The notes under the pieces: generated by a model
What the model was told of the DNA's origin: nothing
Seen by the model: only the letters and a program-made list of their open reading frames with translations
Database searches by the model: none
Part shown: in pieces, positions 34,545 to 43,841 of the stretch
Layout of the letters: every line of letters starts with the position of its first letter
Position numbering within the stretch: the first letter of the stretch is position 1
Source: Streptomyces fungicidicus
Lineage (GTDB): Bacteria; Actinomycetota; Actinomycetes; Streptomycetales; Streptomycetaceae
DNA: 64,000 nucleotides
Assembly: GCF_003665435.1 (NCBI RefSeq)
Contig: NZ_CP023407.1
Location: forward strand, 3,844,001 to 3,908,000
Reading direction: 5' to 3'
Made by a program: the position numbers and the translations under genes

Positions 34545-35650
34545 CCGCGCTGCGCCCCGAGCGCGAGTCCGGCGCGGACGCCTACGGCGGCGCCGGCGGA
34601 CAGGGCACCTCGTACGGCGGGCAGCCGCACGGGGCGCCGGGTGCGTACGGGGACGGCTGGTACGACACCACGGCGCCCGGACCCCACGGGGGTTCCTCCG
34701 ACACGACGGCGTATCTGCCGCCGGTCGACGAGGAGACGGTGGCGCTGCGGATCCCCGAGCCGCCGGAGCGGACGGCGCGGGAGGAGCCCGCTCCCGCGGC
34801 TCCGGGTGGCCGGGCGGCCCGCAGGAAGGCCGCCAAGAAGCGTCAAGGGCGCCGTGGAGGCTCTCACAAGGCCGCGGAGGCCCCGAGGGACTCCCGGGGG
34901 CCTGACGGAGGCTCTGAGGGGGCCTCACGGGCGCCGCTGTCCCGGGTGGAGGCACGGCGGCGGGCGCGGGCCAGCAAGGCGAGTCCCGCGGTCCTCGCGA
35001 GCCGGGCGATCGGCGAGGTGTTCATCACCTGCGGTGTGCTGATGCTGCTGTTCGTCACCTACCAGCTGTGGTGGACGAACGTGCGGGCGCACGCACAGGC
35101 CGGCAAGGAGGTCAGCGACCTCCAGAGCGACTGGGCGAACGGCGCGGGCAAGCCGGGGGCGTTCGAGCCGGGGCAGGGCTTCGCGCTGCTGCACATCCCC
35201 AAGCTGGACGTGGTGGTGCCGATCGCGGAGGGCATCAGCAGCAAGAAGGTGCTCGACCGGGGCATGGTGGGCCACTACGCGGAGGGCGCGCTCAAGACGG
35301 CGATGCCGGACGCGAAGGCGGGGAACTTCGGGCTCGCGGGGCACCGCAACACCCATGGCGAGCCGTTCCGTTACATCAACCGGCTGGAGCCCGGCGACCC
35401 GATCGTCGTGGAGACCCAGGACCAGTACTTCGTCTACAAGATGGCGTCGGTGCTCCCGGTGACGCCGCCCAGCAACGTGAGCGTCCTCGAACCGGTGCCC
35501 AAGGGCTCGGGGTTCACCGGGCCCGGCCGCTACATCACGCTGACCACCTGCACCCCGGAGTTCACCAGCAAGTACCGCTTGATCGTCTGGGGCAGGATGG
35601 TCGAGGAACGGCCGCGCAGCAAGGGCAAGCCGGATGCGCTCGTCAGTTAA
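34541..35650 (+). CDS. srtE1: Class E sortase (first copy)
   Basis: This 369-residue protein has an unusually long cytoplasmic N-terminal part (about residues 1-150, Gly/Pro/Arg-rich with a Lys/Arg block). One membrane segment follows (ASRAIGEVFITCGVLMLLFVTYQLWW) and then the sortase domain. The catalytic His is in FGLAGHRNTHGEPF, the Cys in ITLTTCTPEF and the Arg in SKYRLIVWG. Class E sortases of Streptomyces anchor chaplins and other LAxTG-type proteins to peptidoglycan and are needed for aerial growth. The start overlaps the pabA stop by 4 bases. Confidence 0.92.
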   Translation: MTALRPERESGADAYGGAGGQGTSYGGQPHGAPGAYGDGWYDTTAPGPHGGSSDTTAYLPPVDEETVALRIPEPPERTAREEPAPAAPGGRAARRKAAKKRQGRRGGSHKAAEAPRDSRGPDGGSEGASRAPLSRVEARRRARASKASPAVLASRAIGEVFITCGVLMLLFVTYQLWWTNVRAHAQAGKEVSDLQSDWANGAGKPGAFEPGQGFALLHIPKLDVVVPIAEGISSKKVLDRGMVGHYAEGALKTAMPDAKAGNFGLAGHRNTHGEPFRYINRLEPGDPIVVETQDQYFVYKMASVLPVTPPSNVSVLEPVPKGSGFTGPGRYITLTTCTPEFTSKYRLIVWGRMVEERPRSKGKPDALVS

Positions 35651-36419
35651 GGGCAGTGGAAACGTGGCAGCGACCGCCGACGGCACCGAACAGCACACCG
35701 ACGCGCCCGCGTCGCCGCCGCCACCGGGACGCCGCCGTCCCGGGCCGGTGGCGACGGTGGTCGGCTTCTTCGGGGAACTCCTCATCACCGTGGGCCTGGT
35801 GCTCGGCCTGTTCGTCGTCTACTCGCTGTGGTGGACGAACGTCGTCGCCGACCGGGCGGCGGACAAGCAGGCGGACAAGGTCCGCGACAACTGGGCCCAG
35901 GGGCCGGACGGCGGCGGCCCGGTGTCCTTCGACAGCAAGAACGGCATCGGCTTCCTGCACGTGCCCGCGATGAGCGGTGACGAGATCCTCGTCGAGAAGG
36001 GCACGTCGATGAAGGTGCTCAACGACGGCGTCGCCGGCTACTACACCGACCCCGTGAAGGCGACCCTGCCCACCTCCGGCAAGAAGGGCAACTTCTCGCT
36101 CGCCGCCCACCGGGACGGGCACGGCGCGAAGTTCCACGGCATCCACAAGCTCGCGAAGGGCGATCCGATCGTCTTCGAGACGAAGGACACCTGGTACGTC
36201 TACAAGGTCTACGGCATCCTCCCCGAGACCTCGAAGTACAACGTCGACGTGCTCGGGAAGATCCCCAAGGAGTCCGGCAGGAAGAAGGCCGGCCACTACA
36301 TCACCCTGACGACCTGCACCCCGGTGTACACCAGTAAGTACCGCTACATCGTCTGGGGCGAGCTGGTCCGCACGGAGAAGGTCGACGAGGAGCGGACCCC
36401 GCCGGCGGAACTGGGCTGA
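35634..36419 (+). CDS. srtE2: Class E sortase (second copy)
   Basis: A 261-residue sortase with a short Pro-rich cytoplasmic tail, one membrane segment (ELLITVGLVLGLFVVYSLWW) and the catalytic domain: His in FSLAAHRDGHGAKF, Cys in ITLTTCTPVY and Arg in SKYRYIVWG. The ATG at 35634 lies inside the end of the first sortase gene (17-base overlap). GTG 35664 is an alternative start that avoids the overlap. The two copies are in tandem, as in S. coelicolor, where SrtE1 and SrtE2 overlap in function. Confidence 0.92.
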   Translation: MRSSVKGSGNVAATADGTEQHTDAPASPPPPGRRRPGPVATVVGFFGELLITVGLVLGLFVVYSLWWTNVVADRAADKQADKVRDNWAQGPDGGGPVSFDSKNGIGFLHVPAMSGDEILVEKGTSMKVLNDGVAGYYTDPVKATLPTSGKKGNFSLAAHRDGHGAKFHGIHKLAKGDPIVFETKDTWYVYKVYGILPETSKYNVDVLGKIPKESGRKKAGHYITLTTCTPVYTSKYRYIVWGELVRTEKVDEERTPPAELG

Positions 36420-36461
36420 CGGGACGGTCGCTGACGGGACGGCCCGCGAAGGCGTAAGGCA

Positions 36462-36499
36462 GGAGCCCCGGCCCCCTCCGGAGAGGGTGCCGGGGCTCC
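36462..36499. terminator. Bidirectional hairpin between srtE2 and pknB
   Basis: GGAGCCCCGGC / GCCGGGGCTCC arms with an inner CCCCTCCGGAGAGGG hairpin, between two convergent genes. Confidence 0.8.
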
Positions 36500-36518
36500 G
36501 TCGTGCGGGCGCTACGGG

Positions 36519-38522
36519 TCAGTCGTCCCCGCGGCCGCCGGAGGGGCCGCCGAAGATACCGCCGTCGTTGCCGCCGTTGCCGCCCTGCTGGCCGCCGAGG
36601 GCGACCAGGGTGACCTTGTCGCCCTTCTTGACCTCCTGGCCCTCCTGCGGGTTGCTCTGGAGCACCACGGCGTTGTCGTCGCCGCCGCCCTGCACCTTGT
36701 CGAGCTGCAGACCCGCTCCGGCGAGCACCTGCTTGGCCTGGGCGACCGTCATCCCGGTCACCTTCGGCATGGCGAACTTCTGCTCTTCCTTGGCCTTGCC
36801 GATCTGGATCGTCACCGGCGAGTTCTTGGCGAGCTGGGTGCCCTGCTGGGGATCGGTGCCGATGACCTTGCCGACCAGAGCCGGGTTGTCCGTCTCCACG
36901 TCGACGCAGTTGCCGACGAGTTCGTTGCCGGTCATCTGCGCCTTGGCCTCGTCACAGGTCCTGTTGGTGACGTCGGGCACGGTCGCCTTGTCCGCCTCCT
37001 TGGCGACGGTGAGGGTGATCGTGCTGCCCTTCTCCTGCTCCGTGTCGCCGTCGGGGTCCTGTCCGATGACCACACCCGGGGTCTGGTCGGACACCTCGTT
37101 CTTCTGCTCGACGGTGAAGCCCTTGTCCTCGAGCTGGGACTTGGCCTTCTCGTAGGTGAGGCCCTGCACGTCGGGGACCGTCACCTTCGGCGCGCCGGTG
37201 GAGACCGTCAGGTTGACGGTGGACTCCTTGTCGACCTCGGTGCCGGCCTTCGGATCCTGGTCGCAGATCTTGCCCTTGCTCTGGTCCTCGCAGGGCTTCT
37301 CCACGAAGCTGAGTTTCAGGTCGCCGTTCACGGCCAGCTTCTCGGCGTTCGCTTTCGTCTCACCGACGAAGTTCGGGGCCGCGACCTTGTCGTTGCCCAC
37401 GCCGCCGCTGCCGCTGATCGCCCAGCGGCCGATCAGGATCGCCCCGATGAGGACCAGGACACCCGCCACGACCAGCAATATCGTCGAGGTGTTGTTCTTC
37501 TTCGGCTGGCGGCGGCGGCCCTGGCGGTCGTCGTAGCCGAAGCCGCCGTCGTCGGGGTTCATGGGCGGCAGCATCGAGGTGGCCGCCCCGGCGCCGGCGT
37601 CCGAGCGCAGTGCCGTCGTCGGCTGGTCGTCGCCGTAGCCGCCGTAGCCGACCGCGCCCAGGGCGGCGGTCGCCGCGACGGGCTGGCCGTCGAGGCAGGC
37701 CTCGATGTCGGCGCGCATCTCGTCGGCCGACTGGTACCGGTAGTCGGGGTCCTTGACCAGCGCCTTCAGCACGATCGCGTCCATCTCGGGCGTGATCTCG
37801 GGGTCGAAGACGCTCGGCGGCTGCGGCTCCTCCCGTACGTGCTGGTAGGCGACCGCGACCGGGGAGTCGCCCACGAAGGGCGGCCGGACGGTCAGCAGCT
37901 CGTACAGCAGACAGCCGGTGGAGTACAGGTCGGAGCGCGCGTCGACCTGCTCGCCCTTGGCCTGCTCGGGCGAGAGGTACTGCGCGGTGCCGATCACGGC
38001 CGCGGTCTGGGTCATCGTCATGCCGGAGTCGCCCATCGCGCGGGCGATGCCGAAGTCCATGACCTTGACCTGGCCGTTGCGCGTCAGCATGACGTTGGCC
38101 GGCTTGATGTCCCGGTGGACGATGCCGGCCCGGTGGGAGTACTCCAGGGCCTGGAGGATGCCGATGGTCATCTCCAGCGTCCGCTCCGGCAGCAGCTTGC
38201 GGCCGCTGTGCAGGAGCTCGCGGAGCGTGGAGCCGTCGACGTACTCCATGACGATGTACGGGATCGACACGTTGTCGATGTAGTCCTCGCCCGTGTCGTA
38301 GACCGCCACGATCGCGGGATGGTTGAGCGAGGCGGCCGACTGGGCCTCACGGCGGAACCGGGCCTGGAAGGACGGGTCGCGCGCGAGGTCCGCGCGCAGC
38401 GTCTTCACCGCCACCTGGCGCCCGAGCCTGGTGTCATGCGCGTGATAAACCTCCGCCATGCCACCACGGCCGAGCACCGGGCCCAGCTCGTACCGGCCGC
38501 CGAGGCGACGCGGCTCTTCCAT
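36519..38522 (-). CDS. pknB: PASTA-domain Ser/Thr protein kinase (PknB)
   Basis: This 667-residue membrane kinase senses muropeptides or lipid II. The kinase domain covers about residues 10-275: glycine loop GRGGMAEVY, catalytic loop IVHRDIKPANVML, DFGIARAM and GTAQYLSPEQA. A charged linker leads to one membrane segment near 350-370 (ILLVVAGVLVLIGAILIG). Four extracellular PASTA repeats follow (starting near APNFVGET, VTVPDVQG, ATVPDVTN and FAMPKVTG), and then a Gly-rich tail. It is last in the leftward operon fhaA-fhaB-pstP-ftsW-pbpA-pknB. The pknA gene found beside it in mycobacteria is absent. Confidence 0.96.
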   Translation of the reverse strand: MEEPRRLGGRYELGPVLGRGGMAEVYHAHDTRLGRQVAVKTLRADLARDPSFQARFRREAQSAASLNHPAIVAVYDTGEDYIDNVSIPYIVMEYVDGSTLRELLHSGRKLLPERTLEMTIGILQALEYSHRAGIVHRDIKPANVMLTRNGQVKVMDFGIARAMGDSGMTMTQTAAVIGTAQYLSPEQAKGEQVDARSDLYSTGCLLYELLTVRPPFVGDSPVAVAYQHVREEPQPPSVFDPEITPEMDAIVLKALVKDPDYRYQSADEMRADIEACLDGQPVAATAALGAVGYGGYGDDQPTTALRSDAGAGAATSMLPPMNPDDGGFGYDDRQGRRRQPKKNNTSTILLVVAGVLVLIGAILIGRWAISGSGGVGNDKVAAPNFVGETKANAEKLAVNGDLKLSFVEKPCEDQSKGKICDQDPKAGTEVDKESTVNLTVSTGAPKVTVPDVQGLTYEKAKSQLEDKGFTVEQKNEVSDQTPGVVIGQDPDGDTEQEKGSTITLTVAKEADKATVPDVTNRTCDEAKAQMTGNELVGNCVDVETDNPALVGKVIGTDPQQGTQLAKNSPVTIQIGKAKEEQKFAMPKVTGMTVAQAKQVLAGAGLQLDKVQGGGDDNAVVLQSNPQEGQEVKKGDKVTLVALGGQQGGNGGNDGGIFGGPSGGRGDD

Positions 38523-38691
38523 AGCTACCTACCAGCCCTCTCCGTCGGTCCCGGGCGGCACACGTGTGCCGCCGGAGGCTGCCGTCCGGGCCTACCGTAC
38601 CCGGCTCGCTTTGTGTGACCTGGCCAAGTACGTCAGCCGATACCGGACCGGTACCGCAACGTGCACCGATGTGAAGCGGACGTGACGGGGG

Positions 38692-40167
38692 TCACTGCTT
38701 GCCCTTGACGACCGCCTCCATCACGCTCTTGGCGATCGGTGCGGCGAGGCCACCGCCGGAGATGTCGTCGCGCACGGCGTTCTCGTCCTCGATCACCACG
38801 GCCACGGCTACCGGCGAACCGCCGTCGCCGCTCTTGGCGTAGGAGATGAACCATGCGTAGGGGTTCTCGCTGTTGTTCTCACCGTGCTGGGCGGTACCGG
38901 TCTTGCCACCGACGGTGACGCCGGGGATCCGGGCGTTGGTTCCCGTGCCCTCGTTGACGACCGTCTCCATCATCGACTGGAGGATCTGCGCGTTCTTCGC
39001 CGACAGCGGCTTGCTCATCTCCTCCGGGTCCGTCTTCTCGATGGTGTCGAGGCCGGGGGACTGGAGCTCGTCGACCATGTACGGCTTCATCAGCGTGCCG
39101 TTGTTGGCGACGGCCGCGGAGACCATCGCCATCTGCAGCGGGGTGGCGGCGGTGTTGAACTGGCCGATGGAGGACAGGGCGACCTCGGAGGGGGCCATGT
39201 CCTCGGAGAACACCGAGGCGCTGGAGCGGATCGGGGTGAACTGCTCCTCGGTGAAGCCGAACTTCTTGGCCGTCTCGAGCATCTTGTCGTTGCCGAGGTC
39301 GGAGCCGACCTTGCCGAAGACGGTGTTGCAGGACACCCGCAGCGCCTCGCGCAGCGTGGCGTCCTCGCAGGGGATGTTGCCCTCGTTCTTCAGCTCGGTC
39401 GTGGTGCCGGGCATGGTCCACGGCAGCGGGGTGTCGGTCTTCTGCTCCGCGTCGTCGTACAGCCCGTTCTCCAGGGCGGCGGCCGCGGTGACCACCTTGA
39501 AGGTGGATCCGGGCGGGTAGACCTCGCGCAGCGCCCGGTTGAGCATCGGGTCGTCCGGGTTGTTCTTCTTCTGCAGCTTCTCCCACGCCTTGCTGTCCGA
39601 GTCGAGGCTGTTGCCGGCGATCGTGGACGGGTCGTAGGAGGGGTAGGAGGCCAGCGCGAGGATCTTGCCGGTGGAGGGCTCGAGCGCGACCACGGAGCCC
39701 TTGGCGCCCTGCTTCTTCAGGCCCTCGTAGGCGGCCTTCTGGGCGGCGGTGCTCAGCGTCGTGACGACGTTGCCGCCTTCCTTGTTCTTGCCCGTGAGCA
39801 TGTCGAGCGTGTTGCGGAAGAAGAGGCGGTCGTCGTTGCCGGTGAGGATGCCGTCCTCGATGGACTCCAGCTGGTTGGCGCCGAAGGCCTGGGAGACGAA
39901 GCCGGTGACGGGCGCCCACATGGCGCCGTCCTTGTAGGTGCGCTTGTACTTGAAGTCGCCCTTGGTGGCGGTGTGCCCGGTGATGGGCTCGCCGTCGACG
40001 ATGATGTCACCGCGCGGCGAGGCGTACCGCTCGATGGCGACGCGGCGGTTCTCCTCGTCGGTCCTCAGCTTGTCCGCCTGGGCGTACTGGATCCAGTTGT
40101 TGCGGACGAGCAGGGCGAGCATCAGCAGGCCGCAGAAGATCGCGACCCGGCGCAGGGGCTTGTTCAC
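38692..40167 (-). CDS. pbpA: Penicillin-binding protein 2 / PbpA transpeptidase
   Basis: This 491-residue class B PBP cross-links peptidoglycan. A short cytoplasmic tail and one membrane segment (VAIFCGLLMLALLVRNNWI) lead to an N-terminal dimerisation part. The transpeptidase motifs are the active-site Ser in PPGSTFKVV (SxxK), SCN in ALRVSCNTVFG and KTGTAQ. GTG 40167 overlaps the ftsW/rodA stop by 4 bases, coupling the PBP to its SEDS glycosyltransferase partner. The upstream extension of the frame is antisense noise. Confidence 0.95.
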   Translation of the reverse strand: MNKPLRRVAIFCGLLMLALLVRNNWIQYAQADKLRTDEENRRVAIERYASPRGDIIVDGEPITGHTATKGDFKYKRTYKDGAMWAPVTGFVSQAFGANQLESIEDGILTGNDDRLFFRNTLDMLTGKNKEGGNVVTTLSTAAQKAAYEGLKKQGAKGSVVALEPSTGKILALASYPSYDPSTIAGNSLDSDSKAWEKLQKKNNPDDPMLNRALREVYPPGSTFKVVTAAAALENGLYDDAEQKTDTPLPWTMPGTTTELKNEGNIPCEDATLREALRVSCNTVFGKVGSDLGNDKMLETAKKFGFTEEQFTPIRSSASVFSEDMAPSEVALSSIGQFNTAATPLQMAMVSAAVANNGTLMKPYMVDELQSPGLDTIEKTDPEEMSKPLSAKNAQILQSMMETVVNEGTGTNARIPGVTVGGKTGTAQHGENNSENPYAWFISYAKSGDGGSPVAVAVVIEDENAVRDDISGGGLAAPIAKSVMEAVVKGKQ

Positions 40168-41612
40168 GGGCGGACCACCTGGGTCATCTCGGCGTCGGGG
40201 TTGGCGGCGGGCGCGGGCGCCGGGCGGCGGGCGGTGTCGCTGATTCTCAGCAGGATGCCGATCAGCGCCCAGTTGGCGATGACGGAGGAACCGCCGTACG
40301 CCAGGAAGGGCATCGTCATACCGGTCAGCGGGATCAGGCCCATGACGCCGCCGGCCACGACGAACACCTGGAGCGCGAAGGCGCCGGACAGGCCGATGGC
40401 GAGCAGCTTGCCGAACGGGTCGCGGGCGGCGAGGGAGGTGCGCACGCCGCGTTCTACGATCAGGGCGTAGAGCAGGATCAGCGCCATGACGCCGGCCAGG
40501 CCGATCTCCTCGCCGAAGGTGGCGAGGATGAAGTCGGAGTTGGCGGCGAAGCCGATGAGGTCGGAGTTGCCCTGGCCCCAGCCGGTGCCGAGGGTGCCGC
40601 CGGATCCGAAGGCCCACAGCGCCTGCATGGCCTGCTCGGAGTGGACGATGCCGTCCTGGACCCCGGCGCGGCTGAGTTCGAACTCGTGCATCGGGTCGAG
40701 CCAGGCCTGCACACGCGTCTGGATGTGCGGCTCGAAGCTGGCCACGCCGACCGCGCCGACCGCGGACATCAGCAGACCGAACACGATCCAGCTGGTCCGC
40801 TCGGTGGCGACGTACAGCATGATCACGAACATGCCGAAGAACAGCAGCGAGGTTCCGAGGTCGGTCTCGAAGACCAGGATCAGGATGGAGATGATCCAGA
40901 CGACGATGATCGGGCCCAGGTCGCGGCCGCGGGGCAGGTAGAGCCCCATGAAGCGGCGGCTGGCTAGGGCCAGGGCGTCCCGCTTGACCATGAGGTAGCC
41001 GGCGAAGAAGACCGCGAGGACGATCTTGGCGAACTCGCCGGGCTGGAGGGTGCCGAGACCGGGGATCTTGATCCAGATCTTGGCGCCGAAGACGTTGTGG
41101 CCGAGGCCCGGGACCAGCGGCAGGAGCAGCAGGACCAGCGCGCCGGCCATGGAGATGTAGGTGTAGCGCTGCAGGGCGCGGTGGTCCTTGAGGAAGAACA
41201 GCACGGCCACGAACAGGGCGACGCCGAGCGCGGAGTACATCAGCTGGCGCGGTGCCGCCTCGACGAACGTCCTGCTCGCCTGGAGCCGCTCCGACTGGTC
41301 GAGGCGCCAGATGGCGACCAGACCGATGCCGTTCAGCAGCGTGGCCAGGGGCAGCAGCAGCGGGTCCGCGTACGGGGCGAACTTCCGTACGGCGAGATGG
41401 CCGACGCCGGCCATCAGGCCGAGGCCGAGGCCGTAGCTCAGCAGTCCGGCGGGCACCTCGTCGTCGAGGGCGAGCCCCACGTTGGCGTAGGCGAAGACCG
41501 GGATGACGACGGCGAACACCAGGAGCGCGAGCTCGGTGTTGCGGCGGCTGGGCGCGCCGATCGCGCCGATCGTGGACGTGTGCTGCGTCGACGGGTTCTG
41601 AGTACTGCTCAT
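40164..41612 (-). CDS. SEDS peptidoglycan glycosyltransferase, FtsW/RodA family
   Basis: This 482-residue polytopic protein has about ten membrane segments. The conserved signature LIPLTGMTMPFLAYGGSSV is near the C-terminus and TDLGTSLLFFG in the middle; the Asp of the latter is catalytic in the family. The long extracellular loop includes AWLDPMHEFELSRAGVQDG. It is the RodA-like member paired with PbpA in actinobacteria, polymerising glycan strands from lipid II. The ATG at 41612 follows the phosphatase gene by 27 bases. Confidence 0.94.
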   Translation of the reverse strand: MSSTQNPSTQHTSTIGAIGAPSRRNTELALLVFAVVIPVFAYANVGLALDDEVPAGLLSYGLGLGLMAGVGHLAVRKFAPYADPLLLPLATLLNGIGLVAIWRLDQSERLQASRTFVEAAPRQLMYSALGVALFVAVLFFLKDHRALQRYTYISMAGALVLLLLPLVPGLGHNVFGAKIWIKIPGLGTLQPGEFAKIVLAVFFAGYLMVKRDALALASRRFMGLYLPRGRDLGPIIVVWIISILILVFETDLGTSLLFFGMFVIMLYVATERTSWIVFGLLMSAVGAVGVASFEPHIQTRVQAWLDPMHEFELSRAGVQDGIVHSEQAMQALWAFGSGGTLGTGWGQGNSDLIGFAANSDFILATFGEEIGLAGVMALILLYALIVERGVRTSLAARDPFGKLLAIGLSGAFALQVFVVAGGVMGLIPLTGMTMPFLAYGGSSVIANWALIGILLRISDTARRPAPAPAANPDAEMTQVVRP

Positions 41613-41639
41613 CGTGTGACAGGGCCTCTCACGGCTTGC

Positions 41640-43178
41640 CTACTGCTTACCGCACAGCGAGACGACCTTCTGCTCTTCCTCCGAGAGGCTGGGGCCGGGG
41701 CTGGGAGTAGGTGCGGTCGTGGACGGGGACGTGGACTCCTCCGGGGCCTTCGGCGAGCCCGAGGGGTTCGGCGTCGGCGAGGCCTTGGACGTGAAGGAGG
41801 CGGGGGTGGTTCCCGTGGTGCCTCCGGCCTCGCCCTCGCCGGTCTTCGCGTTCTTCTCGCTCTGGGCGGCGCGCCGCTCGGCCTGCTTCTTGCACGCGGA
41901 GGCCTGGACCGACAGTTCCTCGATCTTCTCGCGCGCGCCGTAGAGGTCGCCCTCGACGATGGTCGCCTCGACCAGCTTCTGCTGGTAGGGCGGCAGGTAC
42001 TTGAGTTCGATCTCGGGGTGGTCCTTCTCGACCTCCGAGAGCGAGACCCAGGCCAGGTCCTGGTTGATGCCCCGGTACAGCGCGACGTGCTCGTCGTTGA
42101 TGCCGACGTAGTACTGGTTCTGGGTCCAGCGCCAGCCGCCGTACAGGCCGCCGCCGATGACGGCGAGCGCGAGCAGGCCGTACACGGACCTCTTGAGCCA
42201 CCTGCGGTTCTTGCCGGGCTTGACGAAGTCGTCGTCGCCGTAGCCGAAGCCGTCGGTGGGGATGAAGCCGGTGACGTCGCCGCTGCCGGGCGGGCCGAAC
42301 TCGCCGCCGCCCTCGCCGCGCCTGCGGCCGAGCCCGGAGGCGCGGCCCGCCGGGGTCTGCATGATGCCGTTGTCGTGGAGCTGGTTCTGGTTCTCGGCGA
42401 CGGCGCCGACCACCACGGGGGTGTCGGACAGCTGCCCGGCGAGGGTGTCACCGGTGTCGAGGTCCAGGACGTCGGCGACGATCACGGTGATGTTGTCGGG
42501 CCCGCCGCCGCGCAGCGCCAGCTCGATCAGGTTCTGGACGGTCTCCTCGGGGCCCTGGTAGCTGGCCAGGGCCTCTTCGAGGGTCTGGTGGGAGACCACG
42601 CCGGACAGGCCGTCGGAGCAGATCAGGTAGCGGTCGCCGGCCCGGACCTCGCGGATGGACAGGTCGGGTTCGACGTGTTCGCCGCTGCCGAGGGCCCGCA
42701 TCAGCAGGGACCGCTGCGGGTGGGTGGTGGCCTCCTCCTCGGTGATCCGGCCCTCGTCGACCAGACGCTGCACCCAGGTGTGGTCCTGGGTGATCTGGGT
42801 GAGGACGCCGTCCCGCAGGAGGTAGGCGCGGGAGTCGCCGACGTGCACCATGCCGAGGCGCTGACCGGTCCACAGCAGGGCGGTCAGGGTGGTGCCCATG
42901 CCCTCGAGCTGGGGGTCCTCCTCGACCATCATGCGCAGCTGGTCGTTGGCCCGCTGGACGGCCTGGCCGAGCGAGGTCAGCAGGTCGGAGCCGGGGACGT
43001 CGTCGTCGAGCGCGACGATGGTGGAGATCGCCTCGGAGGAGGCGACCTCACCGGCGGCGGCGCCGCCCATGCCGTCGGCGATGGCGAGCAGGCGGGGACC
43101 GGCGTAACCGGAGTCCTCGTTGCCCTCCCGGATCATGCCCTTGTGCGATCCGGCGGCGAAGCGCAGGGACAGACTCAT
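41640..43178 (-). CDS. pstP: PP2C-type Ser/Thr protein phosphatase (PstP-like)
   Basis: This 512-residue phosphatase reverses PknB-type phosphorylation. The catalytic domain covers about residues 1-240, with metal-binding Asp in REGNEDSGYAG, LLAIADGMGGAAAGE, VHVGDSRAYLLRDG and LICSDGLSGVV. After a linker comes one membrane segment (VYGLLALAVIGGGLYGGW, about 310-328). An extracellular domain and a Thr/Ser/Pro-rich tail follow. ATG 43178 with GAGG upstream is preferred to GTG 43235, which adds 19 unlikely residues. It sits between fhaB and the SEDS gene. Confidence 0.94.
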   Translation of the reverse strand: MSLSLRFAAGSHKGMIREGNEDSGYAGPRLLAIADGMGGAAAGEVASSEAISTIVALDDDVPGSDLLTSLGQAVQRANDQLRMMVEEDPQLEGMGTTLTALLWTGQRLGMVHVGDSRAYLLRDGVLTQITQDHTWVQRLVDEGRITEEEATTHPQRSLLMRALGSGEHVEPDLSIREVRAGDRYLICSDGLSGVVSHQTLEEALASYQGPEETVQNLIELALRGGGPDNITVIVADVLDLDTGDTLAGQLSDTPVVVGAVAENQNQLHDNGIMQTPAGRASGLGRRRGEGGGEFGPPGSGDVTGFIPTDGFGYGDDDFVKPGKNRRWLKRSVYGLLALAVIGGGLYGGWRWTQNQYYVGINDEHVALYRGINQDLAWVSLSEVEKDHPEIELKYLPPYQQKLVEATIVEGDLYGAREKIEELSVQASACKKQAERRAAQSEKNAKTGEGEAGGTTGTTPASFTSKASPTPNPSGSPKAPEESTSPSTTAPTPSPGPSLSEEEQKVVSLCGKQ

Positions 43179-43318
43179 GCGCACCTCGCCCGTCGGCTCC
43201 GGGTACGCCCGGTCGTGTCGAGCCACACTGCCCACCCTCCGGTCGGGAGCGCGCCGGGCCCCTGGACGGGGACCCCCACTGCGTGCTCGCTCCGCTCGCG
43301 CTCATTCATGACGTGGCA

Positions 43319-43831
43319 CTACTTCCGCAGCTCGATGACGGTCTTGCCGATGCGGATCGGCGCGCCCAGCGAGATCGGCGTGGGGGTCGTCAGCCGGGTC
43401 CGGTCCAGGTAGGTGCCGTTGGTGGAGCCCAGGTCCTCGACGATCCACTGGCCGTCGCGGTCCGGGTAGATCCTGGCATGGCGGCTGGAGGCGTAGTCGT
43501 CGTCCAGCACGATCGTGCTGTCGTGCGCCCGGCCCAGGGTGATGGTCTGGCCCTGGAGGGCGACGGTGGTGCCGGTGAGGGTGCCCTCGGACACGACCAG
43601 CTTGGTGGGGGTGTTGCGGCCGCGGCGTCCGCCGCCGGACTGCTGGCGCTGCTGCGGAGGCGCCTGCCGGGCGGCGGCCTGCTGCTGGCGGCCTGCCTCC
43701 CGCCGGGATCCGCGCTGGGTGACACGAGTGCCGAAAAGGTCACTCCGGATGACCTGCACGGCCACGATCACGAACAGCCACAGTACGGCCAGGAACCCCA
43801 GCCGCATGACCGTGAGGGTCAGCTCTGACAT
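43319..43831 (-). CDS. fhaB: FHA-domain protein FhaB (FipA-like)
   Basis: This 170-residue protein has an N-terminal membrane segment (VMRLGFLAVLWLFVIVAVQVI), a Gln/Arg-rich linker and a C-terminal FHA domain. The phosphothreonine-binding motifs are LGRAHDSTIVL, SSRHARIY and DLGSTNGTYL. Such proteins dock phosphorylated division or wall proteins at the membrane. The ATG follows the fhaA stop by 10 bases. Confidence 0.94.
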   Translation of the reverse strand: MSELTLTVMRLGFLAVLWLFVIVAVQVIRSDLFGTRVTQRGSRREAGRQQQAAARQAPPQQRQQSGGGRRGRNTPTKLVVSEGTLTGTTVALQGQTITLGRAHDSTIVLDDDYASSRHARIYPDRDGQWIVEDLGSTNGTYLDRTRLTTPTPISLGAPIRIGKTVIELRK

Positions 43832-43841
43832 TGCCCCCGCT

